In this document: piece by piece, positions 46,874 to 59,052 of the stretch
Layout of the letters: each line of letters opens with the position of its first letter
How positions within the stretch are numbered: the stretch's first letter is position 1
NCBI GenBank assembly: GCA_029448655.1
Contig: JACCLO010000001.1
Span: 2,046,001 to 2,110,000 of the forward strand
Source of the DNA: Wolfiporia cocos
Lineage: Eukaryota > Basidiomycota > Agaricomycetes > Polyporales > Phaeolaceae
Reading direction: 5' to 3'
Length of the DNA stretch: 64,000 bases
Notes under the pieces: model-generated
What the model was told of the DNA's origin: nothing
Databases searched by the model: none
Seen by the model: the letters and a program-made list of their open reading frames with translations, nothing else
Translations under genes and position numbers: made by a program

Positions 46874-47334
46874 ATGATGTACCATGTCTTCGCATGCATC
46901 ATGTAAAGAGGTTATGTGGGTTGTAAACAGATGGACAGAATGTTTTACAACGATTTCGTCCATTCTGTGATTAGTTCTATGACAATCTAATCTAATCTGG
47001 ATTAGCACCTGGCTGACGCTTGGCTAACGGTTAATCGCGTCCACGATGAGCATGCGACTGTATAGCTTGCAGATCTACAGCTGATTCACAGATGTCAGTC
47101 CTACCCGGATCTTACATGCAATGATACATAACCTGCTCGAGAGCATCCCTGTCAAACTCATAGTACCTGGACTGCTTCAGATCAGATGTCTGACACGTAC
47201 TCACCTAGGTAGGGGACCATCATGCGAGTAAAGTGGCAACATTCACGGGATTAACGTGAAACGTTCCTGTTCGGCAGCCCTAGCGCCCAGATGCGTCCCA
47301 TAAGGAAGGTTCATATGGTGTGTCCGTGGGCACA

Positions 47335-47347
47335 AGTTGGCGGTGTA
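47335..47347 (+). repeat. Terminal inverted repeat, right end of copy A
   Basis: AGTTGGCGGTGTA, inverted partner of 40416-40428 with one mismatch. Confidence 0.85.
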
Positions 47348-47741
47348 TGGCAGCGCCCTCAATGCGCATCTAGGGTATATGTCCTTGACAGCTCGTGTTC
47401 CGGTCCGCGGAGCGCAGGTCTTGGCTTCTGGACGCTACAATAAACTCCTGTCTTGGTCTTAAGCTTGGTTACAACTGCTGGTGCGTGCCGCCGTGTTGTA
47501 CCGCTCGAGTGTCTTTCTCCAGGTGCTCGGTACTGCCTTGCGCTTAACTGTACTAGAACACATTGCGGCGAGCGAGCGTCGATTGGGCGGCGGTTGTAGC
47601 ACGACCAAGCTAGTCTTTCACGAGGATGGTCCAGAGGCTATGTGGTTTCCGGAGGCTAACTGAGTACTCGCATGGCTACTCAGAGGACCCCATCTACGCG
47701 ACTTGAATAGCAGGGGTATGCGTTGCTCGTGGCACAAGGCC
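47348..47741. other. 394-bp unique spacer between the two transposon copies
   Basis: It is not palindromic and is not part of either copy. A 60-codon frame (47481-47663) has no recognised sequence. It is the only place where the inverted repeat can be anchored uniquely. Confidence 0.7.
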
Positions 47742-47754
47742 TACACCGCCAACT
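47742..47754 (-). repeat. Terminal inverted repeat, inner end of copy B
   Basis: TACACCGCCAACT, mirror of 47335-47347. Confidence 0.85.
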
Positions 47755-48215
47755 TGTGCCCACGGACACACCATATGAACCTTCCTTATGGGACGCATCT
47801 GGGCGCTAGGGCTGCCGAACAGGAACGTTTCACGTTAATCCCGTGAATGTTGCCACTTTACTCGCATGATGGTCCCCTACCTAGGTGAGTACGTGTCAGA
47901 CATCTGATCTGAAGCAGTCCAGGTACTATGAGTTTGACAGGGATGCTCTCGAGCAGGTTATGTATCATTGCATGTAAGATCCGGGTAGGACTGACATCTG
48001 TGAATCAGCTGTAGATCTGCAAGCTATACAGTCGCATGCTCATCGTGGACGCGATTAACCGTTAGCCAAGCGTCAGCCAGGTGCTAATCCAGATTAGATT
48101 AGATTGTCATAGAACTAATCACAGAATGGACGAAATCGTTGTAAAACATTCTGTCCATCTGTTTACAACCCACATAACCTCTTTACATGATGCATGCGAA
48201 GACATGGTACATCAT

Positions 48216-51200
48216 CTATAGTATCAAAACCAAATTACTGGTGAGTTTGCGCTTCTTTCGCTCTCGCTGTACACCCTCAACATCCGTCTCAGTTTCTGCA
48301 TCCCCCTGCTCAACGTTCAGCTGATTAGTGATGTCATCACCCTGCAGATCTGAGCCCTCTCCATCGTCCACACCATCCAGCTCCATCAGCTTGCTAGCAG
48401 CGGCTTTCTCCTCTTTCCTCTGTTGCCTTCGCTCCTCCAGTTTTCTTTGCTTAGTATTGTATTCAGCTTGAAGCTTTGTCGATATATCATTATGCATTTT
48501 ATTCCTTTCTTCATCAGAATGGATTGGCAGGGGTGCAGTGAGTGTCCGTGATAGCACAGCACGGATGCGATTGGCATTATGAAGTGCATGGAGATTGATC
48601 AGATACCGTTCGACAGGATTGTGCTCAATGATATTTTCAACAAGGCCTGAGTCTTCATGTTCTTGCATACGTGATCGGGATCCAGTTGGCATGCACCCAG
48701 CATGCTTGCAGTCATGCTGAGCATTGAATGCAAAGTATACACTCTGACTGGTATTTAAGCAAATGATGACGGTCCATAGCATTGTAAGATTTACCTTGGG
48801 CTCTAATGTCAATTTCTCCTCTTCACTGTGACAGCATGAGAGAACAGGCATATTGAATATAGGATGGCGCTCAGTGCCTACTTGGAACTTTCGTAGCACT
48901 ACATAGGTCTGGGTTCCATCCTTCTGTAGAAGTATTTGCTTGATTTGACCGACAACACTTCTTGACTAGGGTAGAGAAAATTAGAAATGCCGTAAGACAC
49001 TGTAATTATGACATATATACCTTGTCAAAGGGAGATGCGGCAAAAATCCATGTACCAACCTTGGCAATGTCTCCTGATGCAGTAATAATATGTGCCCCTA
49101 GCTGCCACAGCGAATTGACTTGATAAACTGGTGGGTTGATTGTTTTCACAGCATCGGTGTACTGCCATTCAACATCTTTGCGCTGTCTCCCTACCACACA
49201 CTTCACGTCACCTAATCGAATAAATTTCGTTCCTGTATACATAGATAGACATATAACACTCACCAGGGGAAGATGTAGGCTTAACAACCCATCCCAAGTG
49301 ATTCTGTAATATCCTGTGCTTCTGTAGATAGCCCCGCACATTTGACGAGGCATGCACCCATTCGCCATCTGCTTGTCTCCACATTCCTCCCGTAATACGT
49401 TGCTTGAGTGCTTCCTGGTCTGCAAGCTGGATTGCAATATCATGGCTCGGTGACAGGCGATTGGAATAAATGGCACAATATCGGAATATAGCATTGAAAC
49501 ATTCAAAGATCTCAGTTGACCGCCCAATAATCGGACCAAATCGTCGGATATCTTCTGGTATGTGTTTGAGCAAGTGCAGCTTGATCTTCTTCCAGATCTT
49601 AGTTGGATCAATCATGACAAAACGATCCAGCACATTATCAATGGCAATCTCCAGATCGCTCTGAGGGGTTGATTCGAAGGGTTAGTCAATGATAAGGCCA
49701 CCAGATGTCCCAAATAGACATACAAGATATTCGTGGATATCTGCTATTTCAGTATACCACAGAAGTGCACACATAACCCCGATTGCCTTCCACAATGCAA
49801 AAAGATTATCGTTTACCAGACCTTCCAAGTGAAATGTCGCTGTTTGCAGTATCTGCTTGAACTGTCGGCCTATCAATGAGTTTCTATACTGTTGCAGATA
49901 GCTGGATCGAATAGGAGGGATATTAAGGCCATCAATTGAGCTGGACTGAAGTCGTATGAAGAATGTATCAAGATCAGTTCTTGAGAGTGATGTATGTGTC
50001 ATATGCCAGGCATATTTGACAACACCAAGAAGAATTGTGTGTAACACCTCGACTGGAGTGTCTTGGTTTGGATCAAATCCTATTGTGTTACTCAATAGTG
50101 TGCAGCATTCCAATACTGTGCGATGATTTCTTACCTTCTACCTGCAGGAATGGATTATAAAGCTTCTCCCCATTTTCTGTAACCCAGGCTATGAGCTCAC
50201 ACTCAATGTCGGTATCAGATCGCTGTGGTGCTTCCAACTTCAAATGGTGTGAACGGGCTAGTAGGTGGTCAATCCATCTCTGTGTATATGTATCCTTCAC
50301 ACCTGTGGCGGTCTGTCTGGCTTCAATGCGTGATTTGATACCCTTGCATGCTTCATGAACTTGTTCCTTGAGCTCTAGTAGTGTCTCGCTGCTGTGACGA
50401 AGTGATTGGATCTGGAAGTTGTAATAAACATGTTCAGCAACACTCTACACATGTTAGCACGTAGTATACCTTAAATAAACTGTGATATCCTTCCGGAGAG
50501 ACCTTGAATGCTTCAGGGCCACCCCTGTTACATTTGCGACAGTCAAGGTTTCCATTTCCACCTATATGTCCAGATTCTTCACTTTGCATCGGATTATCCG
50601 AATCGGCATCTATCACAAAAATACGAAAGCGACAGAAATTTCCCTTGTTCATCAGGTCAGGGACACGGAAAGGATTTGAGTGAGTCGATCTGCATTAAAC
50701 ACTTGGTCAGTTACTGAATGGAAATGTCAAGTAAATATGTACTCGATGGATTTTTTGAGCTCAGAAAATTGCTCAACAATGGTTGCATGTGGTGATGTTG
50801 ATGCAAAATGAATGTGGAACTCTTGTTGGAGCAAGCGACGTGGAAGGTTGTCATGGGTGAAATATACATTCCAGTGCTTGTTCCACTGCTTTGTGCGGTT
50901 TGCTGACACATCATCACACCACACGGTGATCCAACTGGAGTAAAGCGGCTCTCCCTGAGCAAGCTCCCGCAACTTGTTTGGCATGAGTGAAATCAGGTGT
51001 GCCATTGATTCTGAATGCCAACTTAGACTAATAACCTTATTAAAAAGCTGAGGTCTACTCACCATCACATGTTGGAATGAGATTTTTCTCCAGCAAGCCA
51101 TAGTAATTCATGTCGAGATCTGTGGCATGAATCACATCACTAGCCTCACCATCCACACTGTACACATTGAGTTCGTTGTGATACTGGAGTACAAGGATGT

Positions 51201-52481
51201 CGGCACATAATTTCCCATCTTCGTTCAGCTTCCACCTTGTCGGAATGACATATTTCCCATTTTGCAATTTAGCAAACTCGTTGACATAGTAGAAATCGCC
51301 AGCTGAATCAATGTAGTGTGGGCATAGCTGGTCAGCTGGTACCTCCTTAAGCAGCTTCTGCCCATGCCAAATCTCGGATATTGGTTTGTGTATGTGCTCA
51401 ACAGGATACCGAGTAATCAGTGGAGCAATCAGAGGATTTGTGTAGTCCTAGATACAAGTGCATTAGAATCAGCAGTGGTATCATTGAATCTCACCTGCCT
51501 TCGAAATGATTGCCGCTGCATCATTCACATAGAAGTTGTTACCAAAGGGAGACCGGCATTTAATTGTTGCTATGCCTGCTTCGTCACGTAGTTTCTGTTG
51601 AAGAGTTCGGAGTGCTGAAAATGAGGGGACATCTATGGCATGTGCTTCACGAAGTACCCAGAGGATCATCCGCATCAAAGCATCTGATATACGCAGCCTT
51701 GGCAGGTTATCCAGCGTGTCTAGCAGAAACATCTGGTACAATCACACTTCAGAATTATGATAAAATGAAATATAACCAGTACACTTGCCATCTTATTTGG
51801 ATATGGAAACCAATCCCCTGAATCTCCTGTGTGGCTTTCTCCTCTGAGATTTCTGTACTGCTGTGCATGTGCCTCATCGAAGTCTGGGTCATCACTGTGT
51901 AGAGCTAGTATACGAGTGAGAAAGCTCGATTAATCCACAGATAATGACATACCAATTCCCTGCATGACATTAGTGAGTAGAATATCGGATAACTCTTCGT
52001 CATGCAGATCCTGATGAATGATATCTCCATTCTGGTTTATACCAAGTGATTCGGCCATGCGCATAGCAGTACTCAATCTGAAATTACGATATTCTCGCAA
52101 AACACCCTCCTGCACATCTGGAATCTCTTGACCAATCGAGATCAGGACATCGTCATCACAGTATTGATTGTTGGAGTCATAGACACCATCTTGACATGTC
52201 GAGGAGCCTGTATCCGGCAGTGCGACACTGTCTGAAGCCCATGCAGATAAGACTGCTTCCTCCCATTGTTTGTGAAAGGTCTGCTCAGCGTGTTCTTCCT
52301 CTTCACGCCTTTTCTGCTGCAAAGCCTGCATTCGCATGCTTTCCTGATGCAGATGGCTGCTGAGGTGCGAATGTGCCGATTTTCGGGACATTATTTTTGT
52401 GCCCACATGAGATTCGCATATCTTGCATCGGACCTTCCCATCTGGAAGTTCTTCAAAACCTGTAGTGGTAACGTAGGTCAT
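48216..52481 (-). CDS. Transposase-like protein, copy B
   Basis: Exact mirror of the gene at 42608-46873, with the same 12 exons in descending order: 52481-51953, 51904-51789, 51732-51499, 51447-51063, 51010-50743, 50689-50470, 50411-50135, 50079-49724, 49660-49264, 49232-49021, 48965-48795, 48743-48216. All open-frame translations match copy A residue for residue, so the 1,230-residue protein is intact. It shares the GC-donor introns. The two genes point toward each other across the spacer, so readthrough of either would make antisense RNA to the other. Confidence 0.85.
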
Positions 52482-52817
52482 TTGTCAAGTTATCTGCAGA
52501 ATATGCCTCTGAACCTGCTTACAACCATCTATGGACTTGCGTGTATTCATTACTGAAATGCGAAATTAGAACTGATGACTGTTCAATATCAATGTTCAGC
52601 AGCTTGTCTCCCGCCACATCACCAGCGTGATGCTGATGCAGCACGCTCACAATGTGTCGGGAGAGGCGCTAGAAATCATGAAGGTCCCGAACAAAGGCAC
52701 GCACACAATATATATATATATATATGACACCAGCGCTTGCACAAGTCGTACGTTTGCTCTCCCACCACGCTCTTCACTTAACTCCCTTGTGGCAGTGCAC
52801 CATTCCTTCAGTGATAG
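52482..52817. promoter_or_regulatory. Bidirectional promoter of transposon copy B
   Basis: Mirror of 42272-42607, with the AT run at 52708-52725 of exactly the same length as in copy A. Confidence 0.55.
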
Positions 52818-54229
52818 ATGCCATTTGATGAGGACAGGCTGTTGGCGGCTATGGTAGTACGGGACTCACCCTCGCCTGAGCTGCAAGATCATATTTCCGC
52901 ATCTCCACCACCACCAACTACACAGAAACGCCCACATGCTGGGCCTTCTGCCTCCTCTGATAATGACCTTGATGCTGATCCTGCTGGCGCTGATACAACC
53001 AGCTTCTCAGACGCTACACCACGGCAATCAGTGGCTACATTCTTGAATGATCAGGCAGCGACCACTAACCTCAGTATTTTTACTGATCGAGAATGCAAGA
53101 GAGCTCGTCTTGATGAAGCAGACACTGCGGATGTTCATAGATTTAATCATGTGAGTCTGATTGATAATATAAGAGTAAGCAGCACACAATAGTACCTTAC
53201 ATTGTACATGAATCAGCTCAGTGTCGACAAGAAATTTGCACAGCTCTATATCCTTTACAAATCTAGCAGTAAGAACATCGTCCAGATCGCAGAGAACAAA
53301 AAAGTCTGGCCAGGTCCATCAGAAAGTCTAAAGGTACGTTGGTTAGCAGTATTCAATCACCACATGGTCTCATCTGATCAACTCACCTTGTTTATCTCAT
53401 TCAGGCAAACATCAACCGGTATGCGCATGCAATTCTGATAGCACCGACGCTTCATGGATATCGTGAAAAACTGGCCCAAAAGCATCTCCTGGTGCGTGTC
53501 TACTAGCTTCGGAATCATGAACGTGCCACATGATCAGTGTCAACGATTGCTAATACATATGATATACTCACAGAAAATCATTGTAAAGGAGCGATTTGAC
53601 CTCCCTGTCGATATTGAAAAGAATCGAGCATACTGGAAAGATGTCCAATCGTTAGTGAGCGCTAGCCTCACAGGTCGCAGGAGGATCATGAAGGATGAGG
53701 TGCGTTCCTACCGTATGCTGGTCACAATGGCATATTGCTCAGCACTCGATTGAACTGGGTGATAGATTAAAGCAAGCAAAGACAAGGACATATACACACT
53801 GGCGTTGCGTCTTATCGGCAAGTGTGAATCGGCTCTAACATTAGAGTTCATTGCGCGTGTCGCTATGATGGTAGCTCTATTCTTATTTGTATAGCAGGGA
53901 GAATAGACTCACTCATAACCCTTCAGCGAGTTGTATACTTCGAACAAGGGAAGACCGGATCCGACTTCTGGCCCGCAATGGATAATATGCTCGAGAAGGT
54001 GCGAGAGAATGCATCCAAAGCAGCGGACAAGGCTCTGGCTGCCTCTCAGTAAGTCGGTCATGCTTCGATAAGGTTGCAACTTATTATGACAAATTGCAGA
54101 GCCCTCAAATTCTTCATTGACGAGGACATTACAAAATACGGAACTCGTGATGGAGGAAGGCCTGACCTGAATGGAGCCGAGCCGTGCTGGATACAGGATG
54201 TGAATGACATCGTTGACGAAATTCATTAG
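52818..54229 (+). CDS. Transposon accessory protein, unknown, copy B
   Basis: Exons 52818-53150, 53217-53333, 53405-53491, 53574-53699, 53766-53870, 53927-54048 and 54100-54229 give 339 residues and keep frame at every junction. The protein is identical to copy A except Ala for Thr in 'VQIAENKK'. It starts with a disordered-looking Pro/Ser-rich third, then alternating charged helices and ends 'VNDIVDEIH'. No enzyme motif, zinc finger or nuclear-import repeat stands out. The single difference between the copies lies in this gene and changes an amino acid, which is a hint but too little to argue for selection. Confidence 0.75.
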
Positions 54230-54660
54230 TAGTCTTGTAATCTCATATCTTGACGTGCGAGCAGTGCCCACTGCATCGCCCAATACATGATTCTTGTGTA
54301 TAATCTTGCATTAGTTGCGTTCTCTGTTTTGGCAATGACACATCACTAGTCAATGGAACATGTAGATATCGGCAATTACTTGTAGCCCCGCTGCAGCATC
54401 TCAGGTGCTATACATCATGAATGAATGAATGCGACCGCATCCCATTAAGGTCCTGTCCTGGTGGTAATACTTGCCGTATACTCATGCAACTGCACCTGTT
54501 ATATAGGTGAACCCCACAGCTGACAGAAACGTGCTCATGGATCCACGCTGGAGCCATTTGCGGGTAAACATGCACCGCAGGTGTACTGCTCGCTTCTGCC
54601 AGAAGCCCAAAAGATCAAGTTTCACACACCTATTCGCACCTGCTTGGCAGCTGTCATGCG

Positions 54661-54673
54661 AGTTGGTGGTGTA
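54661..54673 (-). repeat. Terminal inverted repeat, outer end of copy B
   Basis: AGTTGGTGGTGTA, mirror of 40416-40428. Confidence 0.85.
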
Positions 54674-57600
54674 GTAGGCGGTCACGAGTGTTACATGACC
54701 TGTTCGATTGGCTCTTTTTCACGAGACGGGCTGTTCGGCCAGCGATATATTTCCGAACGCGAAAAACTATGCATGAGACCAGACACGGGCTCAAGAGCAG
54801 ATCTAGGGTACTTAAGATATGGAGATTGGTTGGAAGTGACGATGACATGGTTGAGCGCTCACGTAATATACACTCAACGTCAGGCGCTAATCGATAACCA
54901 GCATCCCTTGAGCCAATGTGCATTTCACGCTCTGAGAAGCCTATCTGCTTTCATCGCAGCTACATGGAGGCTGGCTTCTTTGGCTCGCCAATGTGACTGC
55001 TGCTGCGTGCGACATAAGTATTCCGGGATGCACTTCCGTGCTTCCCTTCTTCTTGCTACGAGAACTTCGTGTTCCGCGATACGAAATTAAAACATTCTCA
55101 TTCATCTACTGCCGTCTTGCGATGGTTACTGTCCATGGTTCCATAAATTCTCGTTTGACATTCATCCATCCCTACAAGAGGAAATCATGTGAGTCCTTCT
55201 GGACGAGGTATTTCTAGATACCCGTCGTTTGTGACACCAGGACTATCACTGAATAGTGATAGATGCTGCGTACAGTCCTGATAACCCATAACATGTGCTA
55301 TGCTCTTAACCCAGCATCGTCGATCTACGCAGTAACGAAATCACGATAACCGGCTGAATCCGAGCGCACGCACTGGCGTCGCATTCTTGTGTATGCATCG
55401 CGTGCATAATCTGACCTGGTAAACAAAGGCCTGCGACCAGTCGGCTTGTTTACGGAATACGGGGTTGGTGCAGATATGATTGTTTTCCTTTAGACCTTCA
55501 AGATCCATGCTATGGTTTGGAAGACGACTTGAACATACTTGAACTCCAATCCGGTAAATAAAAACAACCTAAGTAGCATTGATGAATTGTTGGTCTACTA
55601 TAAACCAAGTTCAATCCGGTGAATTGAAAACATTGATGAATTGTGGGTCTGCTATAAACCAAGTTCATTCTGAATGCGCGCCCATTGTCTGAGCGTGTAG
55701 TCGTCATTTGAGCTGGCGATAATAGAAGGCCGAAGCATCGTCAAGAAAGCTGTAACAACTTCCCAGTCACACCCTGTGCGCACTGGGAGATTACTTTGTC
55801 TCCTACGACACACAAATCACGTCGTCCTGTCTGAACGTTTGAACGGTGATGCGTTCAGCTGTTCAGCGAGGACACGAGACAGTCAGCGCACGAAGCAATG
55901 AGCGACTTTATTTCCGTGATTCGAGGTGTCTATAGAAGGACAGGTAAGGAGAGGTGCGCTAGAGTAGAGAAGGGAACTCCAGGGCGGTAGGTGGGGTATG
56001 GGGTCAAGAAAGGGAATACATTGGAACTAAAAGGGAATGCGTCAGGTCCATCTGGCACAGTCGGTTCTCATTTCGTGCTCATCAAACTCTCATTAATCCT
56101 CGACAGATCCAGATCATGATGAGCTCGCTGATTCGTTCGCGCGTCCAGCCGTTATGCACCGCCCCAGCAAAGAATAGGAATGCAAGCACCCAATCAACTG
56201 CATGCATTATCTGGCTTCGCACTGACCAAATTTAAGATAGTATCATACTTCAAGTCAGGCTATTGCGGCCATCCATCAAGTGGACAATAATTTTACACAT
56301 CTGACAACACCTCCAATAGTAGGTATATCATCTCGATTTGTTGCGCACAGTGCCACAGGTGCTGGGGTTGTAGTAATCCTCCTCCTTCAACATGGCACTG
56401 GTGGATACGTTCATAACAGAGTTACTACATATCACTAGCTAAGCTCGACGATTCGAGCTATGTTCTCATCTCACTTCCGCTCTAACTACACTGTCGACGT
56501 AATATCTATCTGAAGGAAATTTATACCGCGCTGCCATCGTTGATATGTGTCGTGTACTATGGCTTAATTGACACATCTGGGTCTATTCTTGGCGCTCGTT
56601 TTACGAGAGAGACAGCATAATGATCAAAATCTCGGAGCTCATTGAGTCCCTCCACAACGCGTCAACATGTCAGACAAAGGGCAATAGTTCTGTCGCGGCT
56701 CACAGCACGCTTATTAGGGCGGTGGCAAACTACTGTGAGGCCACATGCATAGGTCAGATGCAAAGTCTTCTCCTTGCATTGAGTACTTCGCCACTCATCG
56801 ACATCCCTGGCACAGCTCTCTTCGTATACGAGCACGTCATCACAGTCAGATCTGAAACTCATACAATTTGTAAAAATCGGATTTCTGGGTCAACCGTGCT
56901 TCTGCTCCTGACCAATACATTCTCAGGCTCCTCTTCATCGCGATATCCTATTTGGTAGGATTGATTGTTCCAGAAACTGTACAGGTACAGGTACTGGTCG
57001 ATTCTGCGATGAGGTAAACTGTTCACTTGTTGACTCATTATTACTTAGAGGTACATATAGCTGTCAACGTACAAATTGTGTACATGAAGAGAACTTCATT
57101 TCTATTTGTGTCTCTATGCTTAACTTGCAAGACGCACTGCTGTTGCTGCAATATGTAATCGTAGCAGGTGAGTCAAGATATTCGAACTCGATGCATTGCT
57201 CATAAGCCTCTCTAGGACTTTCTGCACTCCGTGTCCATGCAATCATAGGAATGTAGTGGTGTCCTATCTTGCTAGTGTTATTAATTGGTCTCGTACCGGT
57301 TTGTACAAACACAGATCGTCGTTATATGTGAGGTTCTGTGAATCGCTTTTGGTGATTTAATCCTTCATAGTACGCCTCCATACTCGATTCTTACAAACAG
57401 GCTTTGGGAATGCTAGCATGTGGAAACACCGCGCATTTTTCGGATGACCTTGATCCCAAGTCAGTCTCTCATTACTACCACAATGTCGATTTCTACTCTC
57501 ACGTCATTGGATGTATGCATGTAACGAACGGAGCTGAAAAGCTATCTACAGTCCTGGTTACTACTCGAGTAAATGGTATTTTGTCCGATATTGTCGACAT

Positions 57601-58736
57601 AGCGATGACGTGGATACGCACCTTGTCGAAGATCAAGCACTCACATATGACGGCAGCACAGTCTTGAGGATCAATTGTGGTCATAATACTGCAAGATGGT
57701 AGGCTCTACCATCTTACCGGTGAGCAAAGGAGATTGATCCTTATGGATAGGCACTGTCTATTTTCTGTATGTTTGTTATCCCTTGCCATAAACTCACATT
57801 ATGATGATATCCGCATGATAGTGCTATATTGCAGATTGTCATAGGACTTAGTCAATTCACTCTATGGTAAGTTTGACTAACAGATCCCTTTGTCACGACT
57901 AAAACTTGCTTCAGCCTCCGCCCCCGCACTACAGATATTCATGGAGATTATTGCGGTCATGCCCCCACAGTCATATCACTTGTTGTGATCTTCTTGACCT
58001 CAACTCAGCCTCATTGAGGCTGTCAGGAGTTTTAGTGTCAAGGTTCATTCTCAATCTGTGGGCATTGGACGGCCAGAGTGGTGACACAGAAGCCAGTCAA
58101 CTATCTTCCACACAAGCACAGTTTGCAACAAACCTGCATATTACTCTAGTGTCGTGTGCAACATGGGACCCTCGCTAAACCACAGCTCTGCAGGCATTGT
58201 GAGTTGGATAACGGGTGGTCTGGACTGATATCAATCCGTGTAGCTCAAGGAAGAAGACGCTGGCGGAATGAAGTACAGTGTGGCACCGGCGGCGGTAGAG
58301 TCTCAGAGCCATATTGTTGAGTGAGCTCTTTGCACGCCTCTTAGCGATGCACTTTGCGCATTCCGCTACATCTGCTTTGTCCAGATAGTTGAGCTGTATT
58401 CCTATCTGGAAATTATCGTATATATCACACCTCTCTTGCTTTCGCAGCTTAAACTTTATACCACTACCATGCACTGTCTGCTACAGAGGCTGCGCCATAC
58501 ATCTCATAATGCGGCTCTCATACGCTTAACAAAACTACTATTATCTGCATGTCTCGGTCATGCAACGTTTAGGTGGAAAAGGAACAAATTTCCATGTTTG
58601 ATTAATATGCGCCGCCTACCACCCAGCTGCGGGTTCAATTTGCTGCGTATCATCACCGGTACCATCGGCAAAATGCGAGCCCTCATATATAGTCCGTTAA
58701 CTATTGTAATTACGAGTTCAGTAGATATACATATAT
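54674..58736. other. Gene-poor region with unassigned coding-like fragments
   Basis: No host gene was recognised in 4 kb. Minus-strand frames at 57312-57064 (with 'AWTRSAESPREAYEQCIEFE') and 56862-56662 (with 'CDDVLVYEESCARDVDEW') look coding-like and may be pieces of one decayed mobile-element gene, but I cannot name it. Another minus-strand frame at 58474-58175 (99 codons) has 'LNYLDKADVAECAKCIAKRR' and is also unassigned. Confidence 0.4.
55578..55670. repeat. Two-copy tandem repeat, 54-bp period
   Basis: ATTGATGAATTGT...CTATAAACCAAGTTCA starts at 55578 and again at 55632 with a few changes. It produces a repetitive 65-codon minus-strand frame that is not a gene. Confidence 0.75.
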
Positions 58737-58766
58737 ATGAGCAGATACTATGTGCGGGGTAATAGC

Positions 58767-59044
58767 AGGATCAACGAGGACAGAAGTATTATTTGCAGGA
58801 TCAACGAGGACAAAAATATTGGTTATAGGATTAAGAGGACAGACATCTTATTTGCAGGATCAACAAGGACGGAAATATTGTTTGTAGGGTTAACGAGGAT
58901 GGAAATCTTGATTGCAGGATTAATGGGGACGGAAGCATTAATGGCAGGATAAACAAGGACGGAAATATTAATCGCAGGATCAATGAGGACGGGAATATTG
59001 ATATCAATGGCAGGATAAATGCGGACGGGGATGCCAATGGCATG
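58767..59044. repeat. 30-bp minisatellite, about nine units
   Basis: The unit is about GCAGGATCAACGAGGACGGA plus AATATT and a short AT tail, repeated about nine times with substitutions, mostly with a 30-bp period. Because 30 is divisible by three it gives 10-residue repeats in several frames (for example RINEDRSIIC, RINEDKNIGY). A hAT-like element starts directly after it. Confidence 0.8.
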
Positions 59045-59052
59045 ATCGAGAT

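Larger units (their letters stand above)
40416..47347 (+). mobile_element. Complete two-gene DNA transposon, copy A (CMC/CACTA-like)
   Basis: 6,932 bp bounded by 13-bp terminal inverted repeats with one mismatch: TACACCACCAACT at 40416-40428 and AGTTGGCGGTGTA at 47335-47347. Both ends start with TA, so the target duplication may be TA with the element proper reading CACC...GGTG; the CAC start is like CACTA-type elements. It carries a minus-strand accessory gene (40860-42271) and a plus-strand transposase-like gene (42608-46873) transcribed away from a shared 336-bp centre. Both genes are intact, and the copy is nearly identical to copy B. The superfamily assignment rests on general resemblance and is moderate. 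Confidence 0.88.
40416..54673. repeat. Giant inverted repeat: two 6,932-bp arms and a 394-bp spacer
   Basis: Every feature in the left arm has its reverse complement in the right arm at mirrored coordinates that sum to 95,089, from 40416/54673 to 47347/47742. No net indel occurs anywhere, even across an AT microsatellite. The arms are two transposon copies and are described separately. Confidence 0.97.
47742..54673 (-). mobile_element. Complete two-gene DNA transposon, copy B, inverted
   Basis: Inverted copy of 40416-47347, bounded by TACACCGCCAACT at 47742-47754 and AGTTGGTGGTGTA at 54661-54673. The only difference found by comparing the translated frames is at 53289 (G here, A on the corresponding strand of copy A). 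The base-level identity of the untranslated parts was checked only through preserved mirror coordinates. Confidence 0.88.

Noticed and set aside
40416..54673. The inverted repeat as a sequencing or assembly artefact
   Set aside because: A folded-read chimera would not be expected to start and end at the transposon's own inverted repeats on both sides, nor to carry a unique 394-bp spacer and a substitution between arms. It still needs long-read confirmation.
55510..55707. 65-residue repetitive frame
   Set aside because: It arises from a two-copy 54-bp tandem repeat.
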